DNA of 64,000 nt from Dolomedes plantarius (GCA_907164885.2 OU015500.1:54004283-54068282); one strand, 5' to 3'. Counted from the stretch's first letter, positions 1-10,829 are shown. Notes: a model not told the origin generated them from the sequence alone. Made by a program: numbers and translations.

Positions 1-696
1 TAAGGTATGACATGAGGTTTCAGTATCTCGTCTGTATACCTTCGGGCCATCAAAGTACCATCCCGAATGAAATGCAGGCCCATACGTCTACCTATGCTCA
101 TATCACCCCATACCATAAAACCAGCTCGTCTGTATTGTGACCTTTCACGAACGAATGTGGGGTTATTTCGAGAGCCCCTTTCCCTCCATACCAAAACACG
201 TCGGGTGTCACACTCCAGACTGAATCGGGACTCGTCTGTAAACAGCACTTGGCTCCAATCATGTTGCTCCCAATCTCGATGTTCAGTAGCCCATCTTCTT
301 CGTGCCGCACGGTGGAGTGAGTTCAACGGAATGCAGACCATTCGCCTACGTGCATAGAGACCTCCCTGATGAAGCCTATTACGTATTGTTTGGCTGGACA
401 CCCTTCGTCCTGTTGCCAAGAGCAACTGTCTTTGCAGCTGAGTAGCATTGTATGTTCTGTTTCGACGAGATGTTAACACTATATATACCGGTCATCAGTT
501 GCTGTAGTGGCGCGAGGCCGATCTTGCCCTGAAGACGACTAACATTCCCTGTTTCTTGGAATCGATTCCACAGCCTTGCAACGACACTTCTGGCGATTCC
601 AACAGCGTCCGGGACACTACGTTGTGTTTGCCTGGATTCAAGTCTGCCTATAATATGCCATGCAATGGATTCCGGTAAATCACGTTGTTGAGACAT
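1..696 (-). pseudogene. Tc1-like transposase, broken, truncated by window edge
   Basis: This is a relic of a Tc1/mariner-type transposase, the nuclear DDE enzyme that cuts and pastes its own element. The likely start is the ATG complementary to 694-696 (protein begins MSQQRDLPES). The first ~60 residues look like the paired helix-turn-helix DNA-binding region of Tc1 proteins, with SVVARLWNRFQETGNVSR readable. The frame then breaks near 480-380. A second reading frame at about 310-98 holds residues of the catalytic region, matching the family stretch after the first catalytic aspartate (SVWSVTPDVFWYGGKG). Frameshifts between these pieces show it is dead. The C-terminal end and the far inverted repeat lie outside the window, so element ends cannot be fixed. 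Family assignment is firm; the exact clade is not. Confidence 0.82.
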
Positions 697-1016
697 TTTC
701 AAGTCACCTTTTCTCAAAAAGAATAACTGAGCATTCGAATTTCACAGTTAAGGCAGTGTAACAGACGTTTCTGCAACATCCCGATTTCCGCTCTTATGTT
801 CTTTTTCTGGTTTTTGACGTCATGAACTTTGATTTGCATATGAAGTTTTAACGCGGCAAAAAAATTATAACGCGGTTGCACTTGAAATTTTAAGAAGTGC
901 AAAATTTTAATAATTTCTAATGATTCAATTAAATAAATGGACTTATTTATTAAAAATGGATTTCATATTTCAAATTTTATCATTTTTACATAATATATAT
1001 TGAGCAATAATAAAAA
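697..1016. other. Probable leader/terminal region of the left-edge Tc1 element
   Basis: AT-rich noncoding DNA upstream of the Tc1-like start. It probably holds the 5' untranslated part and one terminal inverted repeat of that element. The partner repeat is beyond the window, so the boundary cannot be located. Confidence 0.35.
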
Positions 1017-1771
1017 TTATAAAGTAGGAACATTTATTTTGTATGTAGTTTGTTTGTTTGTAGGTTGTAGAATGTTTCGTAGTTTCGTGTATTTATCTTC
1101 TTTGTTAATTTGATTATTCTCAGAGAATTGAAGACACTTCATTATTTTTTCAAACTTGTTTCTTCTCATTGCATTAGTGACAGCAATATTTTTAGTGTCA
1201 TCGCTATTCTCCCAGAACATTTTTCGGCGCAGAACTGCAACATATCCACTTAGAATCAAAATCCCGCTGAATACTCTCGTTTCTTCAGACGTAACATCAA
1301 ACAACTGGTTTATTTTCTTCATAGCATACAACTTAGTATGGGAAACAATATAATCAACAACATCGTCATCAAAAAATTGTTCAAAAAGGCTGCATAGAGT
1401 CCCAGATGATGGAATTTTCATTAATCGATTCCAGTCTTCATTCCATTCCCATTTTTCTTTTTGAGACTCAGTCAAGTCACTCTTTGTCCATTTTCTTTCC
1501 TGAATGATTTTTTTCTTCTTCGGTGGTGGAGCGTTATCTTCATTGATGCTATTATCATTCTCAATATCATTTCTATCCAGAACTACATTTGATTGCTGAG
1601 AAATCTTATTTCTGCGTTTACCCGTAACTGATTGCCAGTGAGATTGTTCATAGTGACACAGTCTTCTTCACCACTGTCCTCATCACTGTTTTCAGCAACG
1701 TTAGGTGGCTCCATAAACACGTCTGCTCCATCAAAGTCATCATTGTAATTTTCTTCCAGTTCATGTAACAA
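1017..1771 (-). pseudogene. piggyBac transposase, N-terminal fragment
   Basis: Two minus-strand reading frames match the front of piggyBac-type transposases (DDE_Tnp_1_7 family). The frame at 1771-1583 has the acidic N-terminal linker typical of PGBD-like proteins (ADVFMEPPNVAENSDEDSG). The frame at 1475-1017 carries the start of the conserved domain, including FFDDDVVDYIVSHTKLYA, ETRVFSGILILSGY, the RRKMFWENS motif and NAMRRNKFEKIMKCLQFSENN. The central catalytic aspartates and the Cys-rich C terminus are absent because homology stops at about 1020. A frame change separates the two parts. I could not find TTAA-flanked ends. It is a truncated, inactive copy. Confidence 0.85.
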
Positions 1772-2520
1772 GGAGATAGCTTCATTTTAGTTTTGGTATC
1801 TAAAAAACGATAAAAGTTCATAATGAATCACAATTAGAATTCATTTTATACGCACAAAGTAATATAAATCATATTTTATTTTTAATAAGATACATAATTT
1901 AAAAAAATTGCATTTCTAGTGAAACTAATATTTTATTGAAACTGAATCAAATTTATTTTGTCAACTTTCCGGATATACTTATGTACATAATTTTTTTAAC
2001 ATATATTGTGCAATTTAAATAATTATTATACAATAATAATAAGAAGAAAGAAATGCATTTTGAGATTTTATCACATAAAACAAGCGTATTTCAAATGAAA
2101 ATGCTCGTTGATAATTCCTAAGACTGTTAAAAATGTTTAAGCTTAATGTACACACGAGTTCCCAGTGTCCCATAAACAGTACGCCATAGATTAACCGTGA
2201 TTATACAACAATGATATTGTTCTTTTTGCAAAAGAACTTTATATAAGACTTCTATGAACTATTTTAAAGATATCATTTTAAATTCGATTAATTTTATGAA
2301 TAAGAAATTCTCAAAAGACACTTACTTTTTGCGGCTACCGATGGTGTGAGAACGCTTGCATTACTTGTCTAAAAATAACTTGAAATAATTTAATTCCAAT
2401 GTCCGTCTAGTGTCTCCATCTGGTTTTCAGAAGAAGCACAACTCTTAAGCTTGTGAAAAACAGCTTTAGGGAAAGGATATATGCATTACAGGCTTTCCTC
2501 TGCAATATCTAATAAGCGTC
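1772..2520. other. AT-rich spacer, no feature seen
   Basis: No reading frame, inverted repeat pair or recognisable element could be supported in this strongly AT-rich stretch between the piggyBac fragment and the Helitron. Confidence 0.5.
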
Positions 2521-3240
2521 CTATATTTTAGATACTGGGCATAAATGGGTTAAACAGGCCTGCATTTCATCCGCCCTGGTTCCACGTGGAATAACCGGAA
2601 GTGTCTGTCGAAAATCGCCAGCCAACATTATAGTTACGCCTCTCATTCTGTAATTGTTACCTCTGATGTCCTTCAATTTGACATCGAGTGCTTCGAATGC
2701 GCCTTTGTGGGACATGGTGCATTCATCCCGACAATTAACTTGCAATGCTTCAGAACCCTTGCCTTTCCAGATCCATGACAAATGTTGCATGTAGGAGTCT
2801 CTGTGTTTGCCAGATTTAAGGGTAACTTGAAAGCCGAGTGAGCTGTCCGCCCTCCTCTAAATAGTGTTGCAGCAATGCCCGAAGAAGCAACAGCCAGGGC
2901 AATCTCGTTTCTGTGTCGCACTTTAGCCAAAAGAAGATTGATGAAAAAATTCTTCCCACTACCGCCCGGAGCATCCAAAAAGAATATGCCACCGTTGAAA
3001 ACTGCTGATGTGATCTTGTCAAATGCTTCCTTTTCATCTGGGTCTATTTTCGGCTCATTTTCATCTAAGTATGTTGCGAGTACATTCGTATCATAATTTT
3101 ACTCCATACGCTCTTCTCTCGGCAGGACTAAATCAAGGTTTCGATTGGGTTGTGGAAGTACGAAGCTTTTTATGTCCGATCCACCCATCAGTATAATCTT
3201 GTCGTCAATGTCGATTAGCGCTCTGTTGAAGATGTCGTCA
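2521..3240 (-). pseudogene. Helitron PIF1-like helicase, N-terminal half
   Basis: The helicase portion begins near 3240 and reads LDAPGGSGKNFFINLLLAKV, the Walker A loop. The Thr that normally follows Lys is Asn here (GSGKN instead of GSGKT). Downstream are ALAVASSGIAATLFRGGRTA, a run for the Walker B/DEC region (CRDECTMSHKGAFEALD) and LAGDFRQTLPVIPRGTRADE, which are PIF1/RecD-like helicase motifs of Helitrons. Two overlapping frames (2978-2673 and 2790-2521) show a frameshift near 2700-2790. Translation stops at 2521 with nonhomologous residues, so helicase motifs IV-VI are missing. Confidence 0.9.
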
Positions 3241-3266
3241 CTGTAGTCCAGATCCATGTTCTGCTG

Positions 3267-5360
3267 CTACACGCGTGCTTGGTGCAGCATGTCTTCGGAC
3301 AGGTTCTCCTTATTATTCATCCATAACTGTTCGTTAGATGACATGGAGCATGTATGTAGCATTACAGCAAGCAGATTCCGTAAAACCTTTGGTGATCGAT
3401 ATGCAGCCGCTTCTCCGAGTGCATTGTTCCAGTGGTCATCGTCCTCCAAAAGGCCTCTAAGCTAGCAGGCCATTTTGTAAGTTTTACAGAGCCGTCCCTG
3501 AAATGTTTTCAAATCTTCAAATGATTTTGGGCCTGGTACTTTATGCAGCAGGTGGCGCAGGTGAAAGCACTCTGAATTGTTCGGATGGACGGTGTACACC
3601 CGGCCCAGTGCATCGCTTGACCTTATTCCTGTTTGCTCAGGTACCACGTGTCCTTGTTTTCGACGGTTCCATGTCTTGTTTCCATTGTTCCAAGTGTAGT
3701 ATTTGGGAATTTGGTTGTACAACAGGGTGCGTGCAAACTCATCTTGGGTGCAAAGTCTGAAGAAAGACGTGAGTATCGTTTCCTGAGGTGTTTTGGCACG
3801 TTCAGCAGCGTTTTCTCGTGTGAAGTAGACTCTCTGGCCGTTCTCAAGGTGGACGCTCAGATGAATCACTGTGGGGTGTCGCTCAGGAATAGGAAAGTTG
3901 AGTATTCGTCATACTGCTTCTTTCCTGCTGATATATCTTCCCATTTGATACTGGAGAATTTCATTTAAGTCATTCTCTCCGCTGTTCACTTGAAAAACAG
4001 TCATGTCAGATCCTTTGTTAATATACTTACAGACATACTTTATAGACTTAACAAAATTGCAATACTCTACGTTGATATGGGCATTTGAAATTTTTGTTAG
4101 TAGAGGGCAATACGAGACAATCCAAGTATTGCCTATAGACACTTGCGATCCTTTATAAACGATGTCAGCCTTAAATCCATCGACTTCTGTTCATCTGCGC
4201 CAATAAAGTGGATATCCGTTTCGTCCTGTTTGCGTCTCTTTCAAAAATTGGCACTGCTATCGTTTATTGCAAATTCCATATTTCATGCATGGAGAGGTTG
4301 GATTATGGATCCGTAGATGCCGTTCATCATCTGCTTAGTTACAATTGAAAAAAGTCCCGGGACTTCTTGTTCATTAGAAATTTCTGCACTGATAAAGTCA
4401 TCCACGCGGTGAACGTGTAGGGAGTCCTTGAGCCAAATCAAATGAGAGCATGAGGAAAGTCCTTGCTTCTGCCACTCTATCGTGTACATATGACACTGAA
4501 CTTCTCTAAAAAACTTTGCCTATGTAATGAGACTCATAAGCGTTTTTTGTTGCTGATAAAATACTCTTGCTAACAAATCATGACGATCCTGTGGTTTTTG
4601 TCCAACAAATAGTTCTTCCTGTATCTAGTTTGGATTGCAGGTGAAAGTGATGAAGAGGTCTGGTCTGCTGTAGTTTCTCACGTAGGTCATAGCATCTTGA
4701 GTACGCTCGTGCATGTACCTTTGACCCCCTGTAAAGCTGGAAGGCAAGAAGATCAACTGGCCTATGTCGGAGATATTTCCATCATTCATGACCGCATCCC
4801 TCAAATGAGCATTCTGTTCAACTCTGAGAGTCCTAAGATTTATCCGTATGCACAATAGTCTTTCAGATTCAATCTTGGCATACATATCAACGATAAATTG
4901 GTGGAACAGGTCTTTGCTTCTCAGTAATGTGTTGAAATTTGAAGAACTTATCATCATCCTGTCGGCATAGAATTGCATAGCTGGAATCTTCTTAGTTTGG
5001 GGCATTCCTGTATTTTGGAACTTTTAGTCGCAGTTCAAAATGATATCCATCCTTCCCCTGTCAAAATATGAGTGGATACTGTAGCGCGTCGTAAGACCTA
5101 TGCTTCTCGGGAATTTCCTTGAGGGTGGCACTTCTTTCTTCTAAAACTATGTCTCTTGTCCCATGTTGTTCATCCACCATGATCAAAGGGACTTTTTCTG
5201 TTGCCGGGGCGTTGAGCCGTCTCTCTTGTTCACCGTGTGGGGTTCTGTCCGCTACGATCTCCAATTTGCATTCCGGGCTAATCTTATCCATAGCCGACTT
5301 AAAGCTCTGGATGTAACAGTTGTGATCATGCAGCATGCGTTGCAACTGTAGCACTATGTC
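3267..5360 (-). pseudogene. Helitron Rep / Helitron_like_N region
   Basis: Separate minus-strand frames cover the HUH nuclease region. They are 5354-5061 (LQRMLHDHNCYIQSFKSAMD, ending RSYDALQYPLIF), 5005-4625 (LPSSFTGGQRYMHERTQDAM, LFITFTCNPN), 4489-4283 (TIEWQKQGL...LIWL), 4142-3909 (INVEYCNFVKSIKYVCKYIN), 3869-3462 (VYFTRENAAERA, ALGRVYTVHPNN) and 3449-3267. Together they follow the order of the Helitron_like_N domain and the linker to the helicase. The place where the HUH pair should be (family GLPHAHILIW) reads GLSSCSHLIW. The DNA suggests small indels that cancel in frame while destroying both histidines. It is certainly a pseudogene. Confidence 0.88.
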
Positions 5361-5389
5361 TCGTCTGGTTTGTGGCTTATTTTTACAGC

Positions 5390-5790
5390 GATGCTCTGCT
5401 TGTTGTGTAGTGTCTCCGACAAAGTAAATTTGTAAAAATGTAGGCTCTTCCCTCGGTAGAGGCTGCAGGACTCCCGATGCGGTGATAACTGACCCTGTAC
5501 CTTAATGTAGGCATGTACCCGGGCTCTCTTATTTCTTTCGTTGCGCCAAAAGAGGTCATCTGGAAACAGTAATTGTAGCTTCTTATATTAGAAAGAAAAT
5601 GTTAGATTCTTGAGAAGTGCCGCTGAGTAATAGTACATAGGGGCTCAGGTGAATCCATCAACTGTGGCAGTTGAACCTTTCCACCGCTGCAGCACATACC
5701 TGTGGCTTCACCTTTCACTTCTTTCCTCCACAATGTTGGCAAGTTTCAGACATGGATCCAATGTTATACGAAGGATCAGATACGTAATCT
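5390..5790 (-). pseudogene. Helitron N-terminal zinc/cysteine region
   Basis: Read on the minus strand across frame changes, this stretch holds CQHCGGKK, a Cys-Cys-containing segment with GGKVQLPQL-like residues, and a run corresponding to FLSNIRxYNxCFQMTSFGA. These are landmarks that precede the Rep region in animal Helitrons. It links the repeat-rich N terminus to the Rep region and shows that the relic was once full length at its 5' side. Confidence 0.75.
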
Positions 5791-5829
5791 TCCGATGAGT
5801 CGTGGTGAAAAGAAGCATTTTCAAAATTA

Positions 5830-6300
5830 GTGTACATACGCCTTCGAGCAGCAACTATCGTAGTTCTAACCTGCTGTAGTTTTGCTTGTCTTTCCGGAGT
5901 ACATTCAATTTCTCTTCTTTTTGATCTCGTTGTCTGTTTGCTTCCTGTCTTGCTTGTCTTTCAGGAATACATTCAATTTCTCTTCTTCTTTGCTCTTGTT
6001 GTCTGTTTTCTTCCTGTCTTGCTTCTCTTTCTGGGGTAGATTGATTTTATCTTCTTCTTTGCTCTCGTTGTCTGTTTTTTTTCCTGTCTTGCTTCTGTTT
6101 TTGGGGTAGATTGAATTTATCTTCTTCTTTGCTCTCGTTGTCTGTTTTCTTCCTGTCTTTCTTGTCTTTCAGGGGGTAGATTCAGTTTCCCTTCTTCTTT
6201 GATCTAGTTTCTTTGTTTGCTTCCTGTCTTGCTTCACTTCTGGGGTAGATTCCGCTTCTCTTCTACTTCTTTCTCGTTCTCTATTTGTCGCTTTTGTGTC
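5830..6300 (-). repeat. ~69-bp minisatellite coding the Helitron N-terminal repeats
   Basis: At least six tandem copies with a period of 66-71 bp (about 23 codons) begin near 5883, 5951, 6020, 6090, 6159 and 6230. On the minus strand they encode repeats of an Arg/Glu/Gln-rich block containing ESTPE and KQDRKQT-like segments. Animal Helitron proteins commonly start with such (A/S)TPEQR-type repeats. Copies differ by point changes and short indels, so the frame is kept only over part of the array. Confidence 0.85.
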
Positions 6301-6360
6301 CGGAGACATTTTTTTCTCGGAGGCTGTAGCATATTCAAAGAAAAATGCTAAGGACAAAAC

Positions 6361-7429
6361 ATTAGTAAAACCTTACGCACAAAATGAAAGCAAATAAAAT
6401 GAAAGACCCTGAAATGAAACTGAGATTAAATTCAAAATACATAAAATGGAAATAGAACCAAACAGCAAGAAACGGTAGTTGAATCTGCAAAGAAAACAAA
6501 GTGAATTACCAAAACAAAAAATTATTCAAAAAATAACACATTAAAACAATGCACGAATTGAATTCAGTTAGGGCCCTCCTCAGCGCATTGACTGCCGGAT
6601 GGTCCTTAAAATATGTATTATGATTTTTTTTACTCGAATAACAGTAGAATTGATATTTCAGTAGTAATCAAAGTTATACAATGAGAAAAATAAATATATA
6701 TAAATAAAATGAGAAAAAAAATAATAGCATCGACTTTTTGTCATGGATCATATTATCTAAATTTCTTTCATTTCTCAATCAATATAATAATAACATTTTG
6801 GTTTAAAAAATTATAACGGGGAGCACATCTAATTTATTGGATTTTGAGGTCATAAACCACTATAACTAATGACAAACCAGCACAAAAACATTTAAACAAA
6901 AAACTTTATTTAGGTAACTTAATAACTTTATAAAGTTAATACTAATTATTAAATTTTAAACTAAAATTTAATGAAAAAGTTAATTAATGAATTTTGAAGT
7001 GTATTATTAATAGTTAATACCAGTTAATTACTTATCAATTTACATTAAGATTCATAAAAACTTTAAAACAATTTCTTTCGGCAGTAATACACCAAAACAT
7101 TTTGCAAACTGTACCAATAAAAGCTGTAAAGTTAAAATGTCAAATTGTGGAATAATTCTTAACCAAAATCAATTTAAAAAACTAAACACAGTATAAATCA
7201 CATATAAATAAAGCATGTGAAATGTTATCCACATCTCAGAATTTAGATAGCATCAGCCTTTCATCATTGGACCACTAAAGGCTGATTAGTAAAAATATCA
7301 AAGTGTCTTTTGGCGTTGTGAACTCTGAATGAAAAATTAAACACCAATATAAAAAAAGCACGTGAAATGTTATACACATCAATACTATGACAATTATAAT
7401 ATTTATAATTTTTTATATCTCTATCTAAA
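6361..7429. other. AT-rich spacer, mostly featureless
   Basis: Probably includes the 5' flank of the Helitron. Apart from the short dispersed repeat at 6531-6605 I see no coding or structural feature. A TC followed by a TATATATATAAAAC-type stretch at 7430 resembles the 5' start of the Helitrons elsewhere in the window, but similarity ends there. Confidence 0.45.
6531..6605. repeat. Dispersed repeat, copy 1
   Basis: About 75 bp, including the words GAATTGAATTCAGTTAG and CAGCGCATTGACTGCCGGA, recur almost unchanged at 10471-10545, with further AT-rich similarity outside. It is probably a fragment of a terminal or untranslated region of an unidentified element. A reading frame is open across both copies but I do not recognise a protein. 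Confidence 0.75.
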
Positions 7430-7505
7430 TCTATATATATAAAACGCATAGGTATGCGGCACAAAAATCGACGATATTTCTACACTCCGAATGGCAACGG
7501 GCTGT

Positions 7506-7660
7506 ATAATTGAAATTGTAATTATAATTGTATCTTATGCCAACAGATGGCAGTGTGTTCAAAATGAAAAATGTTTCTACTAGAATAAGTGTATTCTTGG
7601 CACAAAAGAACCAGAAAGCAGTATGCTTAATGTCGAAGGCAGCAATGCTTCGCAGGTCCC
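7506..7660 (+). repeat. BEL/Pao left LTR fragment
   Basis: Matches the start of the right LTR at 8648-8810 with scattered substitutions. Homology ends near 7660 where integrase-like sequence begins, marking the deletion junction. Confidence 0.7.
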
Positions 7661-7664
7661 TATA

Positions 7665-8510
7665 TATTAAAGAAAATGTTGCTACAAGAAGGCCTATATT
7701 TGTTGTTTACCTGTGCCTCAGTTCGGGCAGTCCACCTAGAGCTCGTGTCCAACTTACGAACTGAATCTTTATATTAGCCTTTAGAGGTTTATTGGCCGAC
7801 GAGGAATGTGTAGAACTGTATATTCAGATACTGCCGCACATTTAAAGGGGCTGATAAAGAATTTAAACGATGGCTGAGTAAAAAATCTTAAATACAAGAA
7901 TATCTTGGTTCAAAGGATCGAATGGAAATACATTGCTCACCTTGCCGCCTGGTGGGGGGGGGGATTTTGGGAAAGAATGGTGAGAAGTATAAAACTTGTT
8001 TGAAGAAGATTTTAGGGAAAGCTTTGTTAACTTTCGAGGAGATGACAACAGTGTTAATCGATATAGAAGCAATACTTAACTCTCGACCATTCACCTACAC
8101 TTATGATGATGCTTTGGTACCTACTCCATTGACTCCTGCTCATTTTTGTGTTGGGTCGTCGTCTTACCACACTGCCAGCAAGAAACAGTGAACCAGAAAC
8201 AACTGATCTTCGAAATAGATTTAAGTATCAACAAACTTTAGTTGAACATTTCTGGAAACGATGGAAAGAGCAGTATCTTCTTGAACTTCGGTCTAACCAT
8301 GTGGTGTCTCATTCAAATGGTCCCAATATAACAATTAATGATATTGTTCTTACAAGTGGGAACCGTGAACCGAGACAGCTGTGGCAATTGGGTAAGATTG
8401 TAGAAGTTTATGTGGGAAGAGATGGAAAGCTAAGATCTTGTTCCATAAAGACTGCGCGAGGAATAATTAAACGTCCAGTACAATTGTTCTACAACTTTGA
8501 AATTACCTGA
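7665..8510 (+). pseudogene. BEL/Pao integrase C-terminal part and pol tail
   Basis: Pieces of the Pao-type integrase catalytic core can be read in shifting frames from 7665 (VRAVHLELVSNL, then LYSDTAAHLKG-like residues). The C-terminal part follows: a WWGGGFWERMVRS-like motif near 7950, then TFEEMTTVLIDIEAILNSRP and TPLTPAHF up to 8148. After a frame change at about 8150, a continuous frame to 8510 covers the DUF5641-type tail (HFWKRWKEQYLLELRS, RQLWQLGKIVEVYVGRDG, IKRPVQLFYNFEIT). This enzyme inserts the cDNA of the retroelement. A G-run at 7955-7962 and at least two frame changes show it is inactive. The normal stop at 8508-8510 lies 140 bp before the right LTR, as expected. Confidence 0.88.
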
Positions 8511-8647
8511 CAGGACTTTTTCTTCGTTTCCTTATGTGGATTAATAATATTGTATATTGTTAAAAATGTTTTTTTTCTCTTTTATTATTGTCATTTTATT
8601 TTATTTTGATTTTTTTTGTTAAATGAACATTCATTTGGGGGAAAGAT

Positions 8648-9330
8648 TGTAGGAATTTGAAATTTGTAATTATATTGTATCTTATGCCAATAGATGGTAG
8701 TGTGTGTTCAAAATGAAAAATCTTTCTACTAGAAGAAGTGTATTTCTTGGCAAAAAGACCAGAAAGCAGTAATGCTTAATGTAGAAGGCAGCAAGCTTAA
8801 TGTCGAAGGCAGCAATGCTTAATGTCGAAAGCTTAATGCTTAATGCGAAAGCAGTAATGCTTAATGTCGAAGGCAGTAATGCTTAATATCGAATATAATA
8901 AATTGTTTTGTGTTTTAAACAAAATTGATCTCATTATTGAGAAGTTTTTTTTATTGTGTATTTTATATGCTGAAGAAAATCAATTTAGTAGTTGAAGTAT
9001 ATAAAAGGAATTTCGAATCATGAGAAGAAATGGGGGTTAATAATTGAATTGAAGTTTTAAAATAAAAGAATTTACAACGGCTTGCAACTACCGGATGTAC
9101 GCTACTAGCGGCTGTCCGCAATTTAAAACGACGTGTGTATAGTGACGGCATATGTTACAACCGCTGATCTTTTGACAAAATATGTTTAGACCTATCAAAT
9201 CAGTTGTTTAGTCAGGGACAGTTGTATGTAGGTTGATCTAGAGTCCGTTCTTTTGATTCTGTCACTGTAGTATCTCCTACTTTTGAAAGAATCAACTGTG
9301 TATATCAAGAAGTTTTATAAATATCATAGT
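8648..9330 (+). repeat. BEL/Pao right LTR (end approximate)
   Basis: It begins TGTAGGAATTTG directly after a polypurine tract (TTTGGGGGAAAGA). It contains a minisatellite at 8769-8896. I could not identify the terminal CA with certainty because the left LTR is incomplete. Confidence 0.55.
8769..8896 (+). repeat. ~22-bp minisatellite in the LTR
   Basis: Five to six imperfect copies of a unit like AGGCAGCAATGCTTAATGTCG. The left LTR keeps only about two copies, so the array expanded or contracted between LTRs. Confidence 0.85.
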
Positions 9331-9346
9331 TGTAATCCCCACACTA

Positions 9347-9478
9347 TATTTTAATACTTGCTGAATTTTTACTCCATTTTAAAAGTGAAGATATTTTCCG
9401 AATGTAATACAAACTATATGTTAGTACTTGCTGAATTTTTTACTCCATTTTTAAAGTGAAAAAAATTTTCCCAACAAT
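9347..9478 (+). repeat. Tandem duplication of ~62 bp
   Basis: Two adjacent copies of a segment containing ACTTGCTGAATTTTT and ACTCCATTTT start near 9350 and 9412 and differ at a few positions. Confidence 0.8.
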
Positions 9479-10470
9479 TTGTTATTTCATATAATGATAA
9501 AGTGTAGATATCTTAATTCTGAAATTGTACATACAGAGAGGGATTAATTTTTTAAAATCCTTGGTGTGGGTTTCTCAATCTTATCTTTAACTCTGTTCTG
9601 AAGTAATGGAAATTCACATCTTTTAAATCATGATTTTTTAGAATCAGCGTTATAGTGAATTTAGCAATAATTATATTTTTTTTGGCTGAGCTCCCCACTA
9701 CCCCTTAACCAACGTATATTTATTATTACAGGTAATGATAACATACCTGACATAGGTTACTTTCAGTTGAGTTGTTTTGCAATAGAAAATATAAAACTGA
9801 AAGCGACCATGCTGGTCGCGCAGCGGTTTAGTATTTAAAAAGTTATGTTCTCAAAATATGACAATTAAGAAAAAGATATCATCGAGAAAAATAAAATCAT
9901 GCTACTTAAGAAAGTCATACCAGAAATTTCTATAAATTAATGTGCAACTATATTGACGTACAAAATATGCATATGTAATACATTGCTAACATGTTTTAAC
10001 AAAAATTCCTCAACCAAAAGCTAAAATTAGTTTAAAAATAAGTAAATAAAAACAAATATTAAACAATACAAATAAAATCATAGTAAGCATGAAAAACATT
10101 ATACACACTTAAAAATTATTTGGCATTGTAAGTAAATTCTCTAAAACCCAAAAATAAAAAAAAGTTAAAAAATAAAGAAATAAAAGTTAGAAATAAAAAG
10201 TTATAAAAAAGAAATAAAAAAGTTATTACAAAACATTATTTAACATTCAAATCAAAAGATAAAATTAGTTTATTGAAGCAATACAAATAATAAATATTAA
10301 AAATAGAACCAAAAAAAGTATTTAAAATCGTAGTAAGCAATGAAAATCATTATACACACTTAAAATTATTTTGCATGTAAGTTAAATTTCCAAAATGTTT
10401 AGTAAATTTATGTTTTCGTATCGTTTCACATAACTATTTTTCCTTAATTATGCAAAAAATTATTGAAAAA

Positions 10471-10545
10471 TAAACACATTAAAACAATGAGCGAATTGAA
10501 TTCAGTTAGAGACCTCCTCAGCGCATTGACTGCCGGACGGTCCAG
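10471..10545. repeat. Dispersed repeat, copy 2
   Basis: Second copy of the ~75-bp segment at 6531-6605, in the same orientation, differing at a handful of positions. Confidence 0.75.
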
Positions 10546-10800
10546 ATGAAATCTTAATAGTTTATAAAATTTTAACTTACGCTTCATCAACACCAACCGT
10601 TTTGCAATTTTTTTGAAAAGGTTCGCAGTCAACCCAAAGCGAATCGATTCCCATTCGAATTTTCCCTTTTAACTGGCAAAAAATCAGTACATCTGGAAAT
10701 GATTTAATTATGATTAAAAATTTAAGTTTTTACAGCTCTTTCCAAGTATGTAACATTTAATGGAAAAAAATACATCGGAAAAAAATTTGTTCAAAGGTCT

Positions 10801-10829
10801 GTTTGTTTACGTTTTTAACGTAAACAAAC
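10801..10829. repeat. Perfect hairpin, 13-bp arms
   Basis: GTTTGTTTACGTT at 10801-10813 is followed by TTT and its exact reverse complement at 10817-10829. There is no T-run or gene context to call it a terminator. Confidence 0.9.

Larger units (their letters stand above)
2521..6357 (-). mobile_element. Degenerate autonomous Helitron (Rep/helicase)
   Basis: About 3.8 kb on the minus strand can be read, in several frames, through nearly the whole layout of an animal Helitron protein. In order these are: an N-terminal Arg/Glu-rich repeat region (6357-5830), a CxxC zinc motif with the family stretch for a Cys-Cys-Ser-Gly-Gly-Lys segment (about 5780-5600), the Helitron_like_N/Rep region (about 5500-3900), a linker (3869-3267) and the front half of a PIF1-type helicase (3240-2521). 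These enzymes move by rolling-circle replication. The 3' part of the helicase is missing. Several stops and frameshifts, a damaged Rep motif and a damaged Walker A site make it inactive. Element ends (TC...CTRR) were not found. Confidence 0.9.
7506..9330 (+). mobile_element. Internally deleted BEL/Pao LTR retrotransposon
   Basis: A partial left LTR (7506-7660) is joined directly to the end of pol (integrase, 7665-8510). A purine-rich tract and a right LTR starting at about 8648 follow. The two LTR copies share the words ATTGTATCTTATGCCAA and GTTCAAAATGAAAAAT and the AAGCAGTAATGCTTAATG-type repeats. Gag, protease, reverse transcriptase and RNase H are missing. The right end is uncertain; 9330 is an estimate. 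Confidence 0.78.

Noticed and set aside
5830..6240. CRISPR-like array from the regular ~69-bp periodicity
   Set aside because: No short identical repeats alternating with unique spacers; it is a coding minisatellite in a Helitron of a eukaryote.
7430..7464. 5' end of a further Helitron
   Set aside because: Only the TC plus TATATATATAAAAC start matches; similarity stops immediately and no 3' end was found.
10801..10829. Transcription terminator
   Set aside because: Perfect hairpin but eukaryotic context, no gene upstream and no T-tract.
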